The notes: generated by a model from the sequence alone, not told the origin. Counted from the first letter of the stretch, positions 34,327 through 46,368 are shown. The stretch: 64,000 bases of DNA from Chamaecyparis obtusa (GCA_027943335.1 BSBK01007741.1:248001-312000), one strand, 5' to 3'. Program-made: numbers and translations.

Positions 34327-36362
34327 CATAGAAGATTCTATTACATAGTCATTAGAGAGCTCTTTGCTTCAACTTTTGGAGGGCCATGATTCAGATCCAG
34401 AGGTGCAATATCTTGTGGGAGTGTCTAGAGAAAGATTTGACATCACCATGAGTTCGGGTGGTCATTTCCATAAATTTTGACTATAAATTTTCCTACCTTG
34501 GGAAAAAGTCAAATATGAGGCAATTTTTTTTGCAAATCAGACTTTGGGCAATCTAATCTGCAATGTGGTATAGATTTTCAAAAAAAAAATTCAAATTTTT
34601 TCAAATCTGGTAATATTTTGATTTTTCAAGAAAAATTTGGAGTTTTTTTGTCAAGGTCCCCACCCCTATATTTGTCAGACAATTTACAGGCGACAAGGAA
34701 TGAAGACCGAGTTGTCAAATCTTAGCCATCGTGACAGACCAGACAATCACACCCTAGCCAACCCGTAAAAATTCCAATCGACACGTGACTACAACAAACC
34801 ACAAGCTCTGGCAAGAACAACCAAGCAAGCTTTCGTATTTCATTGTCTGCAGTGCTTTGGTTTTAAACAATCATAATTTCCCACACTGCATGCATGTGGG
34901 ACTAATTATCCATTGAATTTCAAAACATCTTCTCGGTGATCTCATTGGGCATTTAAATAAGACCGGGTAAAAGATTGGCTCACCATCTATAATATCTGAT
35001 TCACAATAATGTTGATCCCACCGAAGATAGAACTGAGCCAAGTAACTCATCATCCAAGCAACATGGAACCTAATCTTAGAGTGTCATCAGTCACATAACA
35101 TGGAGCCCGAGCTCTTTGTTTATAGAATCGAGCATTGGGCATTAGAAAGACACACATATCCAAAACTCAGGTGCATGTGGGACTAAAATGTCCCACATCC
35201 ACCACCCTATCAACCTACATACCACATAGGCTCCTCCAACCCATGCCAGTCCATGTGGAAATATCTGATTTGACAACTGTCCACGTGGGTACCTTCAAAC
35301 CGCACAATCAACTCAATCCACACCACAGACCCTACCAACGAAGCTGTCATGCTAGCTCTACTTGCCATGTGGACTAGCCTCTACCTAGTCCACTTGAGCT
35401 GCCAGCACTACCACCAGTCAAGACACGTGGCACTACCACACAAACTACTAGCTTGAGTGATCACCATGCAAAGCAACCTATCCAATTCTCACACGTGGCA
35501 GAACATGCAATGGGTATTTTTTTTTTTTAATGTTTTTTTTTGCAATTTTTCCTATGTTAAATTTGACGCCCATCTAGACATCACAGTGGGCATTTTCTAT
35601 TTAGCTTTGACAGTCATTTAGCCATCAAATTTAGCCTAGTGATTACATCATCATTTTAGTGCATTAAAATTGGCAATCATTTGACTGTCATTTTTTGGCA
35701 TTTTTGCACTATTGTGACGGTTGTTTGACCGTAAAATTTAACCTTGTGTTTTTTTTATGTTAATGAGATTTGAAAATATGCAGCCCTCACAATTTGCATT
35801 TTCAGTTTTGTAGTCTGACTTTGGGAGGCCATTACTTGGTCATCTGAGCTCCAAATTGAGTGTAATTTTTTTAATTTTGGCTAGAATTTCCTAAATTTTT
35901 TAGTGGTGGTGTTATTTTCTAGTTTTGGTGCATGGATTCGATAGAAATTTCAGATTTTGGTGACTATACATGTCTAATCCCTATTTTTGCAACTTCAGAG
36001 ACTCTGTTCAGGTTCATATGGACACTTTTTCAAATGCCATTTTTTTTTAGTGTATAATTTTTTGAATACTTTCCATATTTTCTATCAGATTGTAGCCTTA
36101 TTTGGGCAAAAATGTCACTTTAAAATCTAGGTCATTTTTGGCCTTATATGATCATTATAATGCTTATGATCTTATTTGATTCTAAGCAATACTGATTTGA
36201 GTCTAATTTGGCCTCATTGAGGTAGTTGTAAAAATCAAAATCAGAAGTCCATTTTGGCCCATTTTGACAAGTGGCAATTGTACACGCACTACATATAAAG
36301 TGTCAAAAGCATCATTTTTTTTTTCTTTTTTTTTGGGGGGGGTCTTTGATTGAGTTAATTTG

Positions 36363-36429
<67 letters not shown>

Positions 36430-36445
36430 CTTTTAGTTTTGCATC
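34327..36445 (+). other. Long untranslated leader of element C
   Basis: 2.1 kb without a supported gene. It holds four CACGTG (G-box) words at 34782, 35282, 35424 and 35492, runs of T, and a (CT)n tract at 36366-36424. A pyrimidine-rich stretch ending TTTTAG just before the gag start resembles a splice acceptor; splicing is not shown. Confidence 0.5.
36366..36424. repeat. (CT)n microsatellite
   Basis: About 29 uninterrupted CT units, 22 bp upstream of the gag ATG of element C. Confidence 0.97.
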
Positions 36446-37390
36446 ATGGGCTCACCTAGATGTCCTTTGTTAACTTCACACAACTATGCTACATGGAAAG
36501 ATAAAGTATGGAGTAAACTAATGGAAAAGGGTTTAAATGTTTATGCAAATGGTAAAATTAAAGATCCTACTAGTCCTAATGTGGATGATAATGCAAAAAA
36601 TGACTAAGAAATCAAAGATAATATAGCTTTTGGAATTATAAGGAGTTGTGTTCGTGAAGATGTCTTCTTCCACATTTCTAGCTTTAAGGATTCCAAGGAT
36701 GCTTCGGATAAACTTGAAGATTTCTATGGTAAGGTGGATGAGAAAAAGGGATTTACAATTGAGGATGATGTACTTGTCTTAGATCTTAGGAATTTTGACA
36801 AAATTCAAGACATTTCAACAAAGCCAATGAGTTGAGAACACTACTTAAGGATTTTGGTAATCACATGAAGGATGATAGGATAATTCATCACATCTTAAAG
36901 AGACTACCTTTAGAATATGTAGCTTTTATCTCAAGTTACAATACTCACAAGTTGACCATGGGAAGTTCCTTCACTAAGCCTTCATTTGATGCATTTGCAA
37001 AAATGTTGATGTAGGAATAGTCAAAATTGATGGATATGGATATTCTCAAGTCTGCAACGTTTATGGCATTGGTGGCTAATAATGAGAACCAAAAAAATCA
37101 AGGTGGAAAAAGTTTCAACATCAACAAGAAGAAGTGGAAGCTAAAATCACAGTCAGAGACACAACACTCTTCCTCCTCACAACAAGGAAATTATTCTTCC
37201 AATAATAAGGATAAACTTTTTTTTGCATATTTCAACAAACCAAATCATGATGAGCATCACTGCAAGATTAAGAGAATTGATGAGCTAGAAAACTTACTCA
37301 AGAAGAACAAAATCAATGTGCCAAATGCTTTCAAAGATTCATCTCCATCTACTTCAAAAGGAAAAGGGAAAGCATTTATTCCAAGTTCAA
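36446..37390 (+). pseudogene. Gag of element C
   Basis: ATG at 36446, CPLLTSHNYATWKDKVWSKL, then GKIKDPTSPN, FHISSFKDSKDASDKLEDFY and LKRLPLEYVAFISSYNTHKL: the copia gag order with the Trp-containing start. Stops at about 36604 and 36833 and a frame change near 36830. The zinc knuckle near 37225 reads FAYFNKPNHDEHHCKIK, having lost its first two Cys to Phe. Confidence 0.87.
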
Positions 37391-37680
37391 TTTCTTTAGA
37401 GGATTGGATTCTTGACTCGGGTGCCACACATCATATGGGTGCTTCTAAGGGGCAATTTTCTTCATTGGAGCAATCTAAGGTATCTCACATCTTTGTAGGG
37501 AATGATACACAAGTGGAAGTTGAAGGGAAAGGACTAGTTGAGATGGAAAATGGAGAGTTCAAATATGTTCTCTATGTTCCTAACCTTAGCACCAATCTCC
37601 TTTCAATTTACCAAATCACTAACTATGGATGTGAAAATAAAGTTGAGTTCCTTCTTGATTCAGTCATGGTGTGAAATCTT
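37391..37680 (+). pseudogene. Protease of element C
   Basis: In the same frame as the end of gag: DWILDSGATHHMGASKGQFS with the intact D-S-G active site, then the flap region VGNDTQVEVEGKGLVEMENG and VLYVPNLSTNLLSIYQITNY. Ends in a TGA at about 37674. This is the best preserved part of C. Confidence 0.88.
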
Positions 37681-37689
37681 AAGGAAGAT

Positions 37690-38850
37690 TCATTGGTTGC
37701 AGTGGGTAAAGATAATCATGACACAAAGCTTTATTCTTTCTCCCACTTTTTGCCTAAGTCTCCTTCGCACTTCTTGTTGACACATACTCCATCACAAAGT
37801 GAATTATGGCATAAGCAGTTTAGACATCTTGATTTCTACTATCTTCAAAAACTTAGCTCAAAGAATATGGTCAAAGGTATACTAAAATCAACTTTTCCAA
37901 GGGTGAATGTTCAACTTGTTCAATGGTTATGCATCTTGAAGAGAATTTTGAAAAAGGAAATTCTTGGAGAGCATCAATTATTCTTGAGTTGGTTCATAGT
38001 GTTCTACTAGGCCTCTTTCCATTGACATTAGTCAACAAGGGTCGCTATGTCCTCACTTTAATTGATGACTTCCCCTGCTACACATGGATCTACTTTCTTG
38101 GTCACAAGAATGAAGTGTTTGATAATTTTCTAACCTTCAAGAGTCATGTTGAGAAACAATCAAGTAAATCCATCAAGGTTATTCATGTAGACAATGAAAG
38201 AGGATATGTGAACTAAAGACTTTGAGAATTTTGTGAACTTGAGGGCATTGATCTTTAGAATCTAGTTGCATTTAGTCCACAGTAGACAAGAGTTTCAGAA
38301 ATGAAGATTAGAACTCTTAATAAAATGGAAAGTTGCATGATTGAAGCCAAGTCTCTTGATCCATCACTTGAAGTAGAAGCTATTAGTTGTGTCAATCACA
38401 TCCTTAATAGATCTCCTCATAATGCCTTAGATGGAATGACACCTTTTGAGGCATGGTGTAGAAAAAAACCAACTGTGAAACACTTCAGAGTATTTGGTTG
38501 TCCAGCATGGGAAAACATATCTTCACAGAAATACAAGGCACCTCCACCAAGGCCTTGTACATTTATTGGATATGAAGATAATGTTAAGGCATATAGACTT
38601 ATGGATCCTGAGACTCATGAGATCTTCATAGAGAGGAATTTTCACTTTGAGGAATGTTCACCTAGCTTATCCTCTACTCCTCTCCATACTTTAAACATTG
38701 TGAAAATTGATAGTGACATCAGTGAGAGTTATTTAGATGGTTCATCTGCATCAACTCCTACACACAAGATTACACCTTTTCTTGGTAAACTTAAGGTTGA
38801 GAATACTCCTTCATCATCATCTTCCACTAGACCTTGTTGGGTTAGATAGA
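37690..38850 (+). pseudogene. Integrase of element C
   Basis: Starts with the pre-integrase region (SQSELWHKQFRHLDFYYLQK, His residues of the zinc site), then GRYVLTLIDDFPCYTWIYFL, VIHVDNERGYVN with the second catalytic Asp, and after stops a C-terminal part SCVNHILNRSPHNALDGMTP, FRVFGCPAWENISSQKYKAP and FIGYEDNVKAYRLMDP. The first Asp (LVHSD) is replaced by Val. The frame returns at 38301 and stays the same to 39482. Confidence 0.88.
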
Positions 38851-38984
38851 ATCTTGCTTCAGAAAGTTCACTTATGGGGGATCCTTCAGACATTCATAGG
38901 ACAAGGTCACAACATCAGCACATTCTACATGTATGCATTGCTACAATGATAGGTACATATGATTCAGCACAACAGGGTACACCT

Positions 38985-39482
38985 TATCTTCTAGTTATAG
39001 CAGTAGGGGATGACTACTTTACAAACATTGTAGGTTTGTTTGTGGAGTCCTACATTGCCAATATGGGAGACATCATTGATGATATACATCTTCTCTTTGA
39101 TGGGGAAGATCCTTCTTCAGTTGTTACGAGGGAACACTTTGATCCTCTTTTCCATTCTCTACATGATTAGCCTTTCAAGATTGATGTGATTATGGATCAG
39201 TATGTAAAGAAGTTTCAAGAGGTCTCTTTATCACTAGAGAAGACAATTGGTTCTTTGGGACATGTTCTACATCCATCCTTGTTTGATCCTAACTTTTTCT
39301 TTTCAGCATTTTTGGAAGGGGTATCCTTTGACATCGACACAAAGATAGTTGAGAAGTTTTCAGAACATCATATACACCTAGGTATTTGTTTCTTCCTAAG
39401 GGGAGGAACGATGTTCTATGTTCATGGAACAGCTTCTACATTCATCCTAGGGAAGCTATCACTGATGGTCATTCAACATTGA
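38985..39482 (+). pseudogene. In-frame segment of unknown origin in place of RT in element C
   Basis: After the usual linker words before RT (GDPSDIHRTRSQ, IGTYDSAQQGTP) the frame runs on through YLLVIAVGDDYFTNIVGLFV, IIDDIHLLFDGEDPSSVVTR, then past one TAG through QYVKKFQEVSLSLEKTIGSL and PSLFDPNFFFSAFLEGVSFD. No RT fingers, YxDD or RNase H motif is present. The frame is the one used by the integrase C-terminus. It may be a captured host fragment or a normal part of a non-autonomous family. I do not recognise it. Confidence 0.5.
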
Positions 39483-39824
39483 GGGGGTGCTACCTTCTCT
39501 CCCTTCTTCTACTACTTTCTTATGGGGGCAACATTTTCCTCATATGGGGTTTTTTCCTTCTCCTATTTCTCTATTGTATATACATGATTTATATCATAAT
39601 GGGGGGTCCTAATTGCTCCATCCATCCATGCATCTTGTTTTCATCTCTCTTTTGAGGGGATGGTTTTTCCCATGAGGTTTTCCCTCTTTCTCCGCTTTAT
39701 GAGAAATTGCATTGCATTACTCTTTCATATTATACATGGGTACCTAATATGGCCTAGTAGTTGGGACCCATCTTTCATTTTCATCTCGCATTGTGAGCTT
39801 AAGTGCATTCCCCTAAGTTGCACT

Positions 39825-39833
39825 TAAGGGGGG
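39825..39833 (+). other. Polypurine tract of element C
   Basis: AAGGGGGG-type tract ending directly at the TG of the 3' LTR. Confidence 0.85.
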
Positions 39834-40347
39834 TGTTGGTGTAATTAAATATTACTAATTACACTTTACTTAAATTTACTTAAGATAATGTATTTTCATA
39901 TTAGTTTTCATTGAGACACCTAGGAGTTTGCATTTTATTTTATCACATGGTTAAGAGAAATTCCACTTTAGGTGGTGATAGTTGTCATCTCATACCTCTT
40001 TGTGTGTGAGATCCACCTTTAGTGCTCTTATCACATTATCATCCTCTCATTTTTGTACATGTTGCACATACTTTGATGTACAATGGAGTATGATCCACCT
40101 TTTGTGGATATGTGATTCCACTTAGTGTGGTTGATAGCTTTTCATCTCATTATCATGTAGTGTTATTGCATTGCCTATATATTCAGGCACTCCTACTTTG
40201 TCTTCATCTATGATCTATGATCTATTATCCATTATCATTTGATCATTATTGAGATATTCATTTGATCATCTTGTCTCTCTTATTTGTGTCATCTCTTGAG
40301 CTTCTAGATCTTGGTATTTTATTCTTTTCCTTAACCAAATTCTTATA
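39834..40347 (+). repeat. 3' LTR of element C
   Basis: 514 bp, TGTTGGTGTAATTAAA to TTATA (the 5' copy ends TTACA). Clearly diverged from the 5' LTR by scattered substitutions and small indels. Confidence 0.93.
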
Positions 40348-40352
40348 GTGAT

Positions 40353-40722
40353 ATTGAAAAATGAGTTTACAATATATATTGTAAGGGTTTCCCACACTTT
40401 TCCTCATCACAATTCACTCTTCATGCAACATAGAATTTAATGTAAGCATTATAATATAATGTAATTGTATATAAAATTATTATTTTAAACATTTTTAGGG
40501 CTCATTCATTGAACACCTCCTATCATTTTATAAGTAGGAGATATTTTCCATAGAAAGTCTAATTATGATATTGCTATCAGGATTCAACAGTGTATTTTTT
40601 TTAGTCAAACTCATTGACCCATGCTTAATGAGTAGTGCTTTAAAACAACCCATCTCTAATCAGAATAAATGAAGCACTTAGCACTAATTGCATCTACATG
40701 ATACTCACAAAGGTGAAGAATC
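40353..40722. other. Short unassigned stretch between C and D
   Basis: AT-rich, no ORF or repeat recognised. Continues the host sequence interrupted by element C. Confidence 0.5.
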
Positions 40723-40775
40723 AAGACTTCCCAGAAGGTCACCCATCCTAGTACTACTCTAGCTCAAGCACGTTT
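40723..40775 (-). other. 5S rRNA-like fragment (control region) cut by element D
   Basis: The minus strand carries CGTGCTTGAGCTAGAGTAG, TACTAGGATGGGTGACCTTC and TGGGAAGTC, matching the middle to 3' part of plant 5S rRNA with a few changes. That span includes the internal polymerase III control boxes. The 5' half of the 5S is missing at the exact point where the LTR of D starts (40776). It could be a dispersed 5S pseudogene, a 5S-derived SINE or part of a Cassandra-type TRIM, whose LTRs are known to carry 5S sequence. Confidence 0.8.
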
Positions 40776-41163
40776 TGATAGACTACAACTAATTGAATAT
40801 CTTGAAGGAGAGTTTGACAACTGATTGGATATTTGAAAGATAGTGATTGATGATCACTAAGATACAAATGTATATGTGTTACATATTAAATCAATTATTT
40901 TATTCTCATTGATGTCAACTAGCTTTGACTATACTTATCATGATAGCTACAAACATCTATAGAAGGAAATAATTGTGAAGGAATGAGATATCTAAATGAA
41001 ATATGGATATGGTATTCATTGGGTAACTTATTGATGAGTCTATGGCATTATGTTAGTGATTTTATTGGATTACATAATTCTATTATGGATTGAAGAGAAA
41101 AAATGTACAAGTTTATGTGGTCGGTAAATGAAGAATTTAGTATACACCGAGTTGGAATAGTGG

Positions 41164-41821
41164 TGCAAGGGAGAATGTAGAAAGGGGCCAAAGGCACACC
41201 CTAATCTAGATCTACCTTGCATAGATCACACATGGAAGCAATAACACACAAAAGAGAGGGAGAAGGTAGATCAACTCCTTAGATTTCTTCAAATTAATTT
41301 ATACATGTCGGGCTGTAAGGCCTTACCGGTTAGGGTGAGATATTACAATTAAAGTATAATAGTCCTCCAACATGTGAGGATTCAGAAACTATCTTCCATC
41401 TTCTAACTTCTATCTTCTATCAAAAAATTGATCTCCTAAAATACAACCAAAGATTACAATATATACAAGAGGCTATCGAACAAGTCAGCCTTCAGATCCA
41501 CCATTAACAGAAGGAACAGACAGATCTAGGTCCACACACTTCCCAATGATAGATACCAACATTAAATCTATGACCATAATTAATTGCAAAAGTTGGCCTC
41601 AACAAAAAACTAAAACAAACAACTCGGTAAGAAAGGATAACTGAGCGCTAGGAAAAGATAACCGAGCGCTAGGGAATTAACTGACCAACTCGGTTAATGA
41701 AGGAACCGAACAACTACTGATCCAACTCAGTCAAAGCAGGAACTGAGCAACACAAGAAAACTCAAAAAAAAATTTGGTGACACGGGATTGCTAAGGACCT
41801 GAGATGGTCCTGCATCAGACA
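41164..41821 (-). repeat. 3' LTR of element E
   Basis: 658 bp, TGCAAGGGAG to GCATCAGACA on the plus strand. The inner flank CTTGGGGTT is the only candidate polypurine tract (AACCCCAAG on the minus strand) and is weak. Confidence 0.93.
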
Positions 41822-41839
41822 CTTGGGGTTATTTGAAAT

Positions 41840-41998
41840 GATTCTCTAAATCATGAAGTAGGTACAACCTGAGCTGCATCCAACTCAAATTGTGAAATCC
41901 ATGAACTATCTTCAATCAATCTGTTCTTCCACTTTACCAGATATTTCATATATTATTTTCCTCTTCTACTTCTGTCAATTCTTTGTTCCAAAATCTGA
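41840..41998 (-). pseudogene. Chromodomain at the C-terminus of the E integrase
   Basis: In the minus strand, one base out of frame from the integrase, EVDQILEQRIDRSRRGK, a stop, then YMKYLVKWKNRLIEDSSW and ISQFELD can be read. The LVKW and EDSSW words are the hallmark of chromoviral chromodomains, which are known to guide integration to particular chromatin. The stop and the frameshift disable it. Confidence 0.85.
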
Positions 41999-43150
41999 TC
42001 AACTTCTTCTATCTGACTTCTTAGGATAATAATTTGGTACTGCTATTTCTTCATCTGATTCATGGTACTCATGCAAATTAGAAATGTTTAATATAGGTGA
42101 TATATCCATGTCATTAGGTAACTCAATCTCATAAGGATTTCCACTGTCAAATTTTCTCAAAATTTTGCAAGGACCAAACTTCTTCATTTTCAGCTTCCCA
42201 TATATTCCAACAGGAAATATGCCTTTCTTCAAATGAACCATTACTTCATCACCGACTGCAAAAGTCTTATGTCTTCTTGATCTATCATCTCTATCTTTGT
42301 ATTTCTGATTACTTTTCTCCAACTTATATTTCACATATTCATGCAATGTCTTCATGAACTTAGCAAACTTTACTCCTTCAGCACTTCTCTTTTCTTCATT
42401 AGCATTATCCCTCAAATCTAATATACCTCTCAGTTGTATGCCATTTACAATCTCAAAAGGTGTTTTTCCAGTACTCCTATTCACTGAATTATTGTATGCA
42501 AACTCTGCTTGTGCCAACACAGAATCCCAATTACTCAGTGTGTCTCCAACTAAACATCTCAAAATATTACCCAAGCTTCTATTCACAACTTTTGTTTGTC
42601 CATCAGTATGTGGGTGAAATGTAGAACTATATTTCAACTCAGTGCCAAACTTTCTCCAAAGGGTCTTCCAAAAGTATCCAACAAATTTACTATCTCAGTC
42701 AGAGATGATACTCCTCAGTAATCCATGAAATCTAAAAATTTCCTTAAAGAAAAGATCTTCTATATGTACTGCATCTGATGTCTTTTTATAGGGTATAAAA
42801 TGTGCCATCTTAGAAAATCTATCCACAACAAAAAATATAGAATCATTACCTCTTACTATCTTCAGTAAGCCAAGAATGAAATCCATATTGATATCAATCC
42901 AAGGTTTCTCAGGAACAGAAATCAGTGTAGACAATCCAGTATTCTAACTTACTCCTTTTGCAACTTGCAAATTCCATAACTTTTCACAAATTTCTGAACA
43001 TCCTTATACAACTGTGGCCAAAAGTATTTCTCCTTAAGCAAATTCAATGTCTTGTCAACACCAAAATGTCCAGCCAAAACCACTACTATGTTTCTCTTTT
43101 ATCAAATTAGTTCTCATTGATCCTCTCGATATACACAACTGAATACCTTT
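41999..43150 (-). pseudogene. Integrase of element E
   Basis: The first catalytic Asp lies in INMDFILGL (about 42880), the second in SIISD followed by a stop where Arg is expected (about 42697), and the third position reads HPHTDGQTKVVNRSLGN: the catalytic Glu has become Lys (GAA to AAA). The C-terminal part is well kept (PFEIVNGIQLRGILDL, HKTFAVGDEVMVHLKK, KMKKFGPCKIL). A zinc-finger region upstream (near 43050-42960) is in broken frames. Confidence 0.92.
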
Positions 43151-43397
43151 AAACAACATACCTCCCTGAATGAAATAGTCTGCACTTTCTCCACGTCTCA
43201 AAAAAATCAGGATCAAATTCATATGAATCTCTCATGTCATCAAAACCAAGAACTTCAATTTTCATCTTGATCATCAAAGATCTTCTTCTACTCAATGCAT
43301 CAACAACTTGGTTAGTGACTCCACTCTTATGCTTTATCACAAATATATAACTCTACAAATATTTAACCCATTTCATATGTCTCTGATTCAACTTATT

Positions 43398-43661
43398 CTA
43401 ACTACTCAAATACTGTAAAGCTTTATGATCGGTATACAACACAAATTCACTCAATAACAAATAATGTCTCCATTTCTTCAGGGCTTCAACAATAGCATAG
43501 AATTCTTGATCATACACAGAATATTTCCTTTTTGCATCATTCCACTTTTCACTAAAGAAATCAACAGGTGTACCTTCTTGACTCAACATAGCTCCTATTG
43601 CACTACCACTTGCATCACATTCCACTTGAAATACCTTATTGAAATCAGGCAATGCTAACAC
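43398..43661 (-). pseudogene. RNase H of element E
   Basis: [20 protein letters not shown], then [28 protein letters not shown] and the [13 protein letters not shown] end: a clean gypsy RNase H with the Asp, Glu and Asp positions kept. Open over its whole length. Confidence 0.93.
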
Positions 43662-44512
43662 AAGTAATTCAACAACCTTCTACTTCAGAGTCTCAAAACT
43701 TTTATCAACTCCATGTGTCCACTTGAATTATCTGTTATCTCCTCTCATAGTCTCATTCATAGCATTACAAATTGAACTGAAATTCCTAATGAACTTTTGG
43801 TAAAAACTTGGCAAATCATGAAATGATCTTACCTCACTAGCATTCTCAGGTGTAGGCCAATCCAAAAATCTACAACCTTTTCAGGATCCATTTTCAAACC
43901 ATCAGCTGAAATCACAAATCCCAAATACACAATCTCCTCTTGCATGAAAGAACACTTTTTAAGATTTATTAGAAACTTTTCTTCTTTCAATCTCTGTAAT
44001 ACTTGTTTAACATGAAAAAATGTTCTTCTCTAGTCTTACTGAATATCAAAATATCATCAAGGTATACAATCACAAATTTACCTAAGAATTCTTCAAAACT
44101 CCACTCATCAATCTCATAAAAGTACTCGGTGCATTAGTTAAACCAAAAGGCATAACTAAACACTCATACAAACCTTCTCTTGTCTTAAAAGTAGTCTTCT
44201 ACTCATCACCTTCTCTGATTCTAATATGATGATATCCACTTTTCAAATCAATTTTGGTAAAATACTTTTCTCTAGTCAAACTATCCATTATGTCATCCAT
44301 TCTCAATATAGGAAACCTATATTTCACTATTATCTTGTTGATTTCTCTAAAATCCGTACACATTCACCATTATCCAATCTTCTTAGGTGCCAATACAGTT
44401 GGTCTTGCACAAGGACTCAAAATTTCTTGGATCAAACCTTTCTGCAATAATTCTTAAATTTGTCAGTTCAATTCTTGATTCTCGATAGGTGTCAACTGAT
44501 GTGGTGCCTTAT
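43662..44512 (-). pseudogene. Reverse transcriptase of element E
   Basis: Pieces in several frames: [53 protein letters not shown] and the catalytic VIVYLDDILIF at 44053-44064, with the YLDD box intact. The thumb reads YLGFVISADGLKMDPEKV. Broken by several TAG stops and at least three small frameshifts. Confidence 0.9.
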
Positions 44513-46201
44513 TCAGTAACTAGCTCCAGGGATAAGATACATGCAATGATCAATGCTTCTCTTCGGTTGAAAACCATCAAGTACATTATCAAAAATGATC
44601 TCTCTGTACTCGATGAGTAACTTATCAATCTCTTCAGGGATACTATCCTCTATTTTCTTACTCAATTTGTTAGGAATTACAACAAAACATACATCATTAT
44701 TTTTTAAATCCTTAACAAACTTTCTTCCTTCCATCAAGAAAACTTTCACAGATGTACAAACACTACTAATAGGTTCTTCCATCAAAGGTAAAAAGATTTG
44801 TCTTCTCCCATCTACCCAAATAGTATATTTATGCAATCTCCCATCATATATAGCATGTCTATCATATTGCCAAGGTCTACCAAATAGAATATGACAACAA
44901 TCCATAGGCATGATATCACATAACACCTTATCATAGTACTTTCCAATTTTTAAATTTACATAACATTGTTCACTTACCAAGAGTGTATGCTCATCCTTGA
45001 TCCATGAAATCTGATAGGGCTTCGAGTGTTCCAACCTTTTCAACTACAACTTTGTAACCATTTCCTCAAATGCCAAGTTCTCTGAGCTTCCACTATCAAT
45101 TATTACCTTCCACACTTCATCAGAAAATCTACATCTGGTCTTGAACAAACTTTTCCTTACTGAATCTTCCTTATTACTTTCACTCCAAAGTGTTCTCCTT
45201 ACCATCATGTTCTTTTCCTTCTCTGGTTCATTCGGTGACTCTTCTATCACCAAATCATTTCTACTACTACCGACCTTATTACTTGCACGTGTACACTCAA
45301 GTGATCTATGTCCTTCTTCTCCACAATTATAAAAATTTCCTTGGAAACCACCTCTATTATAACCACCTTGATAGTTATTGCCTCTTCTTCTAGATGAACT
45401 TTCACCTTTCCACTTGATCTTGCCTTTATCTAGATTTGTCTTTTCCAGATCAAATATACCTCTAGGGAATCTACCACCTCTACCTCTTTGTCTTTTCTTA
45501 TGTCTCTTGTTCAATTTCTCCTTGGATTTCAAGGAAAATTGATAGGCTTCTTCAATGTTTTCCAACTTAACCAAACTGATTTCTTCTTGGATGGAAACTC
45601 TCAATCCATTCAAGTACCTAGCAATTCTTTCCACATCATCTTCATCATGTCTAGATCTAATATCTAATCTATAGAATTCTTCAGTATAATCTTTTACCAA
45701 TCTATCTTTCTACCTCAAACTTTGCATTCTCCTTTTTAGCTTAATATGATAATCACAAGGTAAAAGCTTTCCTTTCAACTTATTTACCATCTTATTCCAT
45801 ACCTTGATTTTTTCTTTGCCTTTCCTCTTTCTGTTTAGCTACAGATGTTTCCACCATAAGGATGCATGACTTTTCAACTTTACACTTGTAATTTTCACCT
45901 TCTTTTCCTCAAGGACATTTTCATATTCAAAGTACTTTTCCATCTTAGTGATCTAGTCCATCAATTCATCTTAATCTAATTTTCTACTATATTCACGAGG
46001 ATTGAAATGTGGTGGAGACTTCAGATTTGTCAAATCCTTCAAAAATATTTCCTCACATTGATCCATCACTAGTACAGGTTCTACATCACCTTGTTCTTCC
46101 TCAATTTCATCATCACTAACATCTTCAAGATGTCTTCCTCTACGTTGGGCTATCTCAACAACTTCTAATCTAGTAGCAAGTTTTCTCAACATGTTTTCCA
46201 A
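44513..46201 (-). pseudogene. Gag and protease of element E
   Basis: Gag from about 46201 (MENMLRKLATRLEVVEIAQR, acidic region, PPHFNPREYSRKLD), then the core (KSHASLWWKHL, DYTEEFYRLDIRSRHDED, YLNGLRVSIQEE), a basic Arg/Gly region, and a knuckle reading FYNCGEEGHRSLEC that has lost its first Cys. The protease follows: WKVIIDSGSSENLAFEE with the active site intact, then MDCCHILFGRPWQYDRHAIY. One stop separates 45044 and 45043. The end (FQPKRSIDHCMYLIPGA) leads into RT. Confidence 0.9.
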
Positions 46202-46352
46202 TCATGTATCTGCATCTCACCTCCCATGAACCATCTTGAAACCCTCTACAATTGTAGGCCAGATCACAATTTTCTACCCTACAACAAATCAACTGAGGTT
46301 TGATAAGAAGGAACCCTCAAACCTAGATTCACAAATCTAGGTCTAGATCTAA

Positions 46353-46368
46353 CCTCACTCTAATACCA
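46353..46368 (-). other. Primer-binding site of element E
   Basis: Minus strand TGGTATTAGAGTGAGG, matching the initiator-Met site TGGTATCAGAG with one change, 5 nt from the LTR edge. Confidence 0.85.

Larger units (their letters stand above)
33810..40347 (+). mobile_element. Element C: Ty1/copia element lacking RT and RNase H
   Basis: LTRs 33810-34314 and 39834-40347 flank a plus-strand copia gag, protease and integrase. A perfect 5-bp target duplication GTGAT (33805-33809 and 40348-40352), a primer-binding site and a polypurine tract show a complete insertion. Between integrase and the 3' LTR there are about 0.85 kb with no RT or RNase H, so the element was non-autonomous when it moved or lost them through an internal event. 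The leader before gag is 2.1 kb, unusually long. Confidence 0.93.

Noticed and set aside
36271..36459. Open frame with a long Leu-Ser run
   Set aside because: Produced by the (CT)n microsatellite, not a gene.
40723..40775. Functional 5S rRNA gene
   Set aside because: Only the middle and 3' part is present, with substitutions, and it is cut by an LTR.
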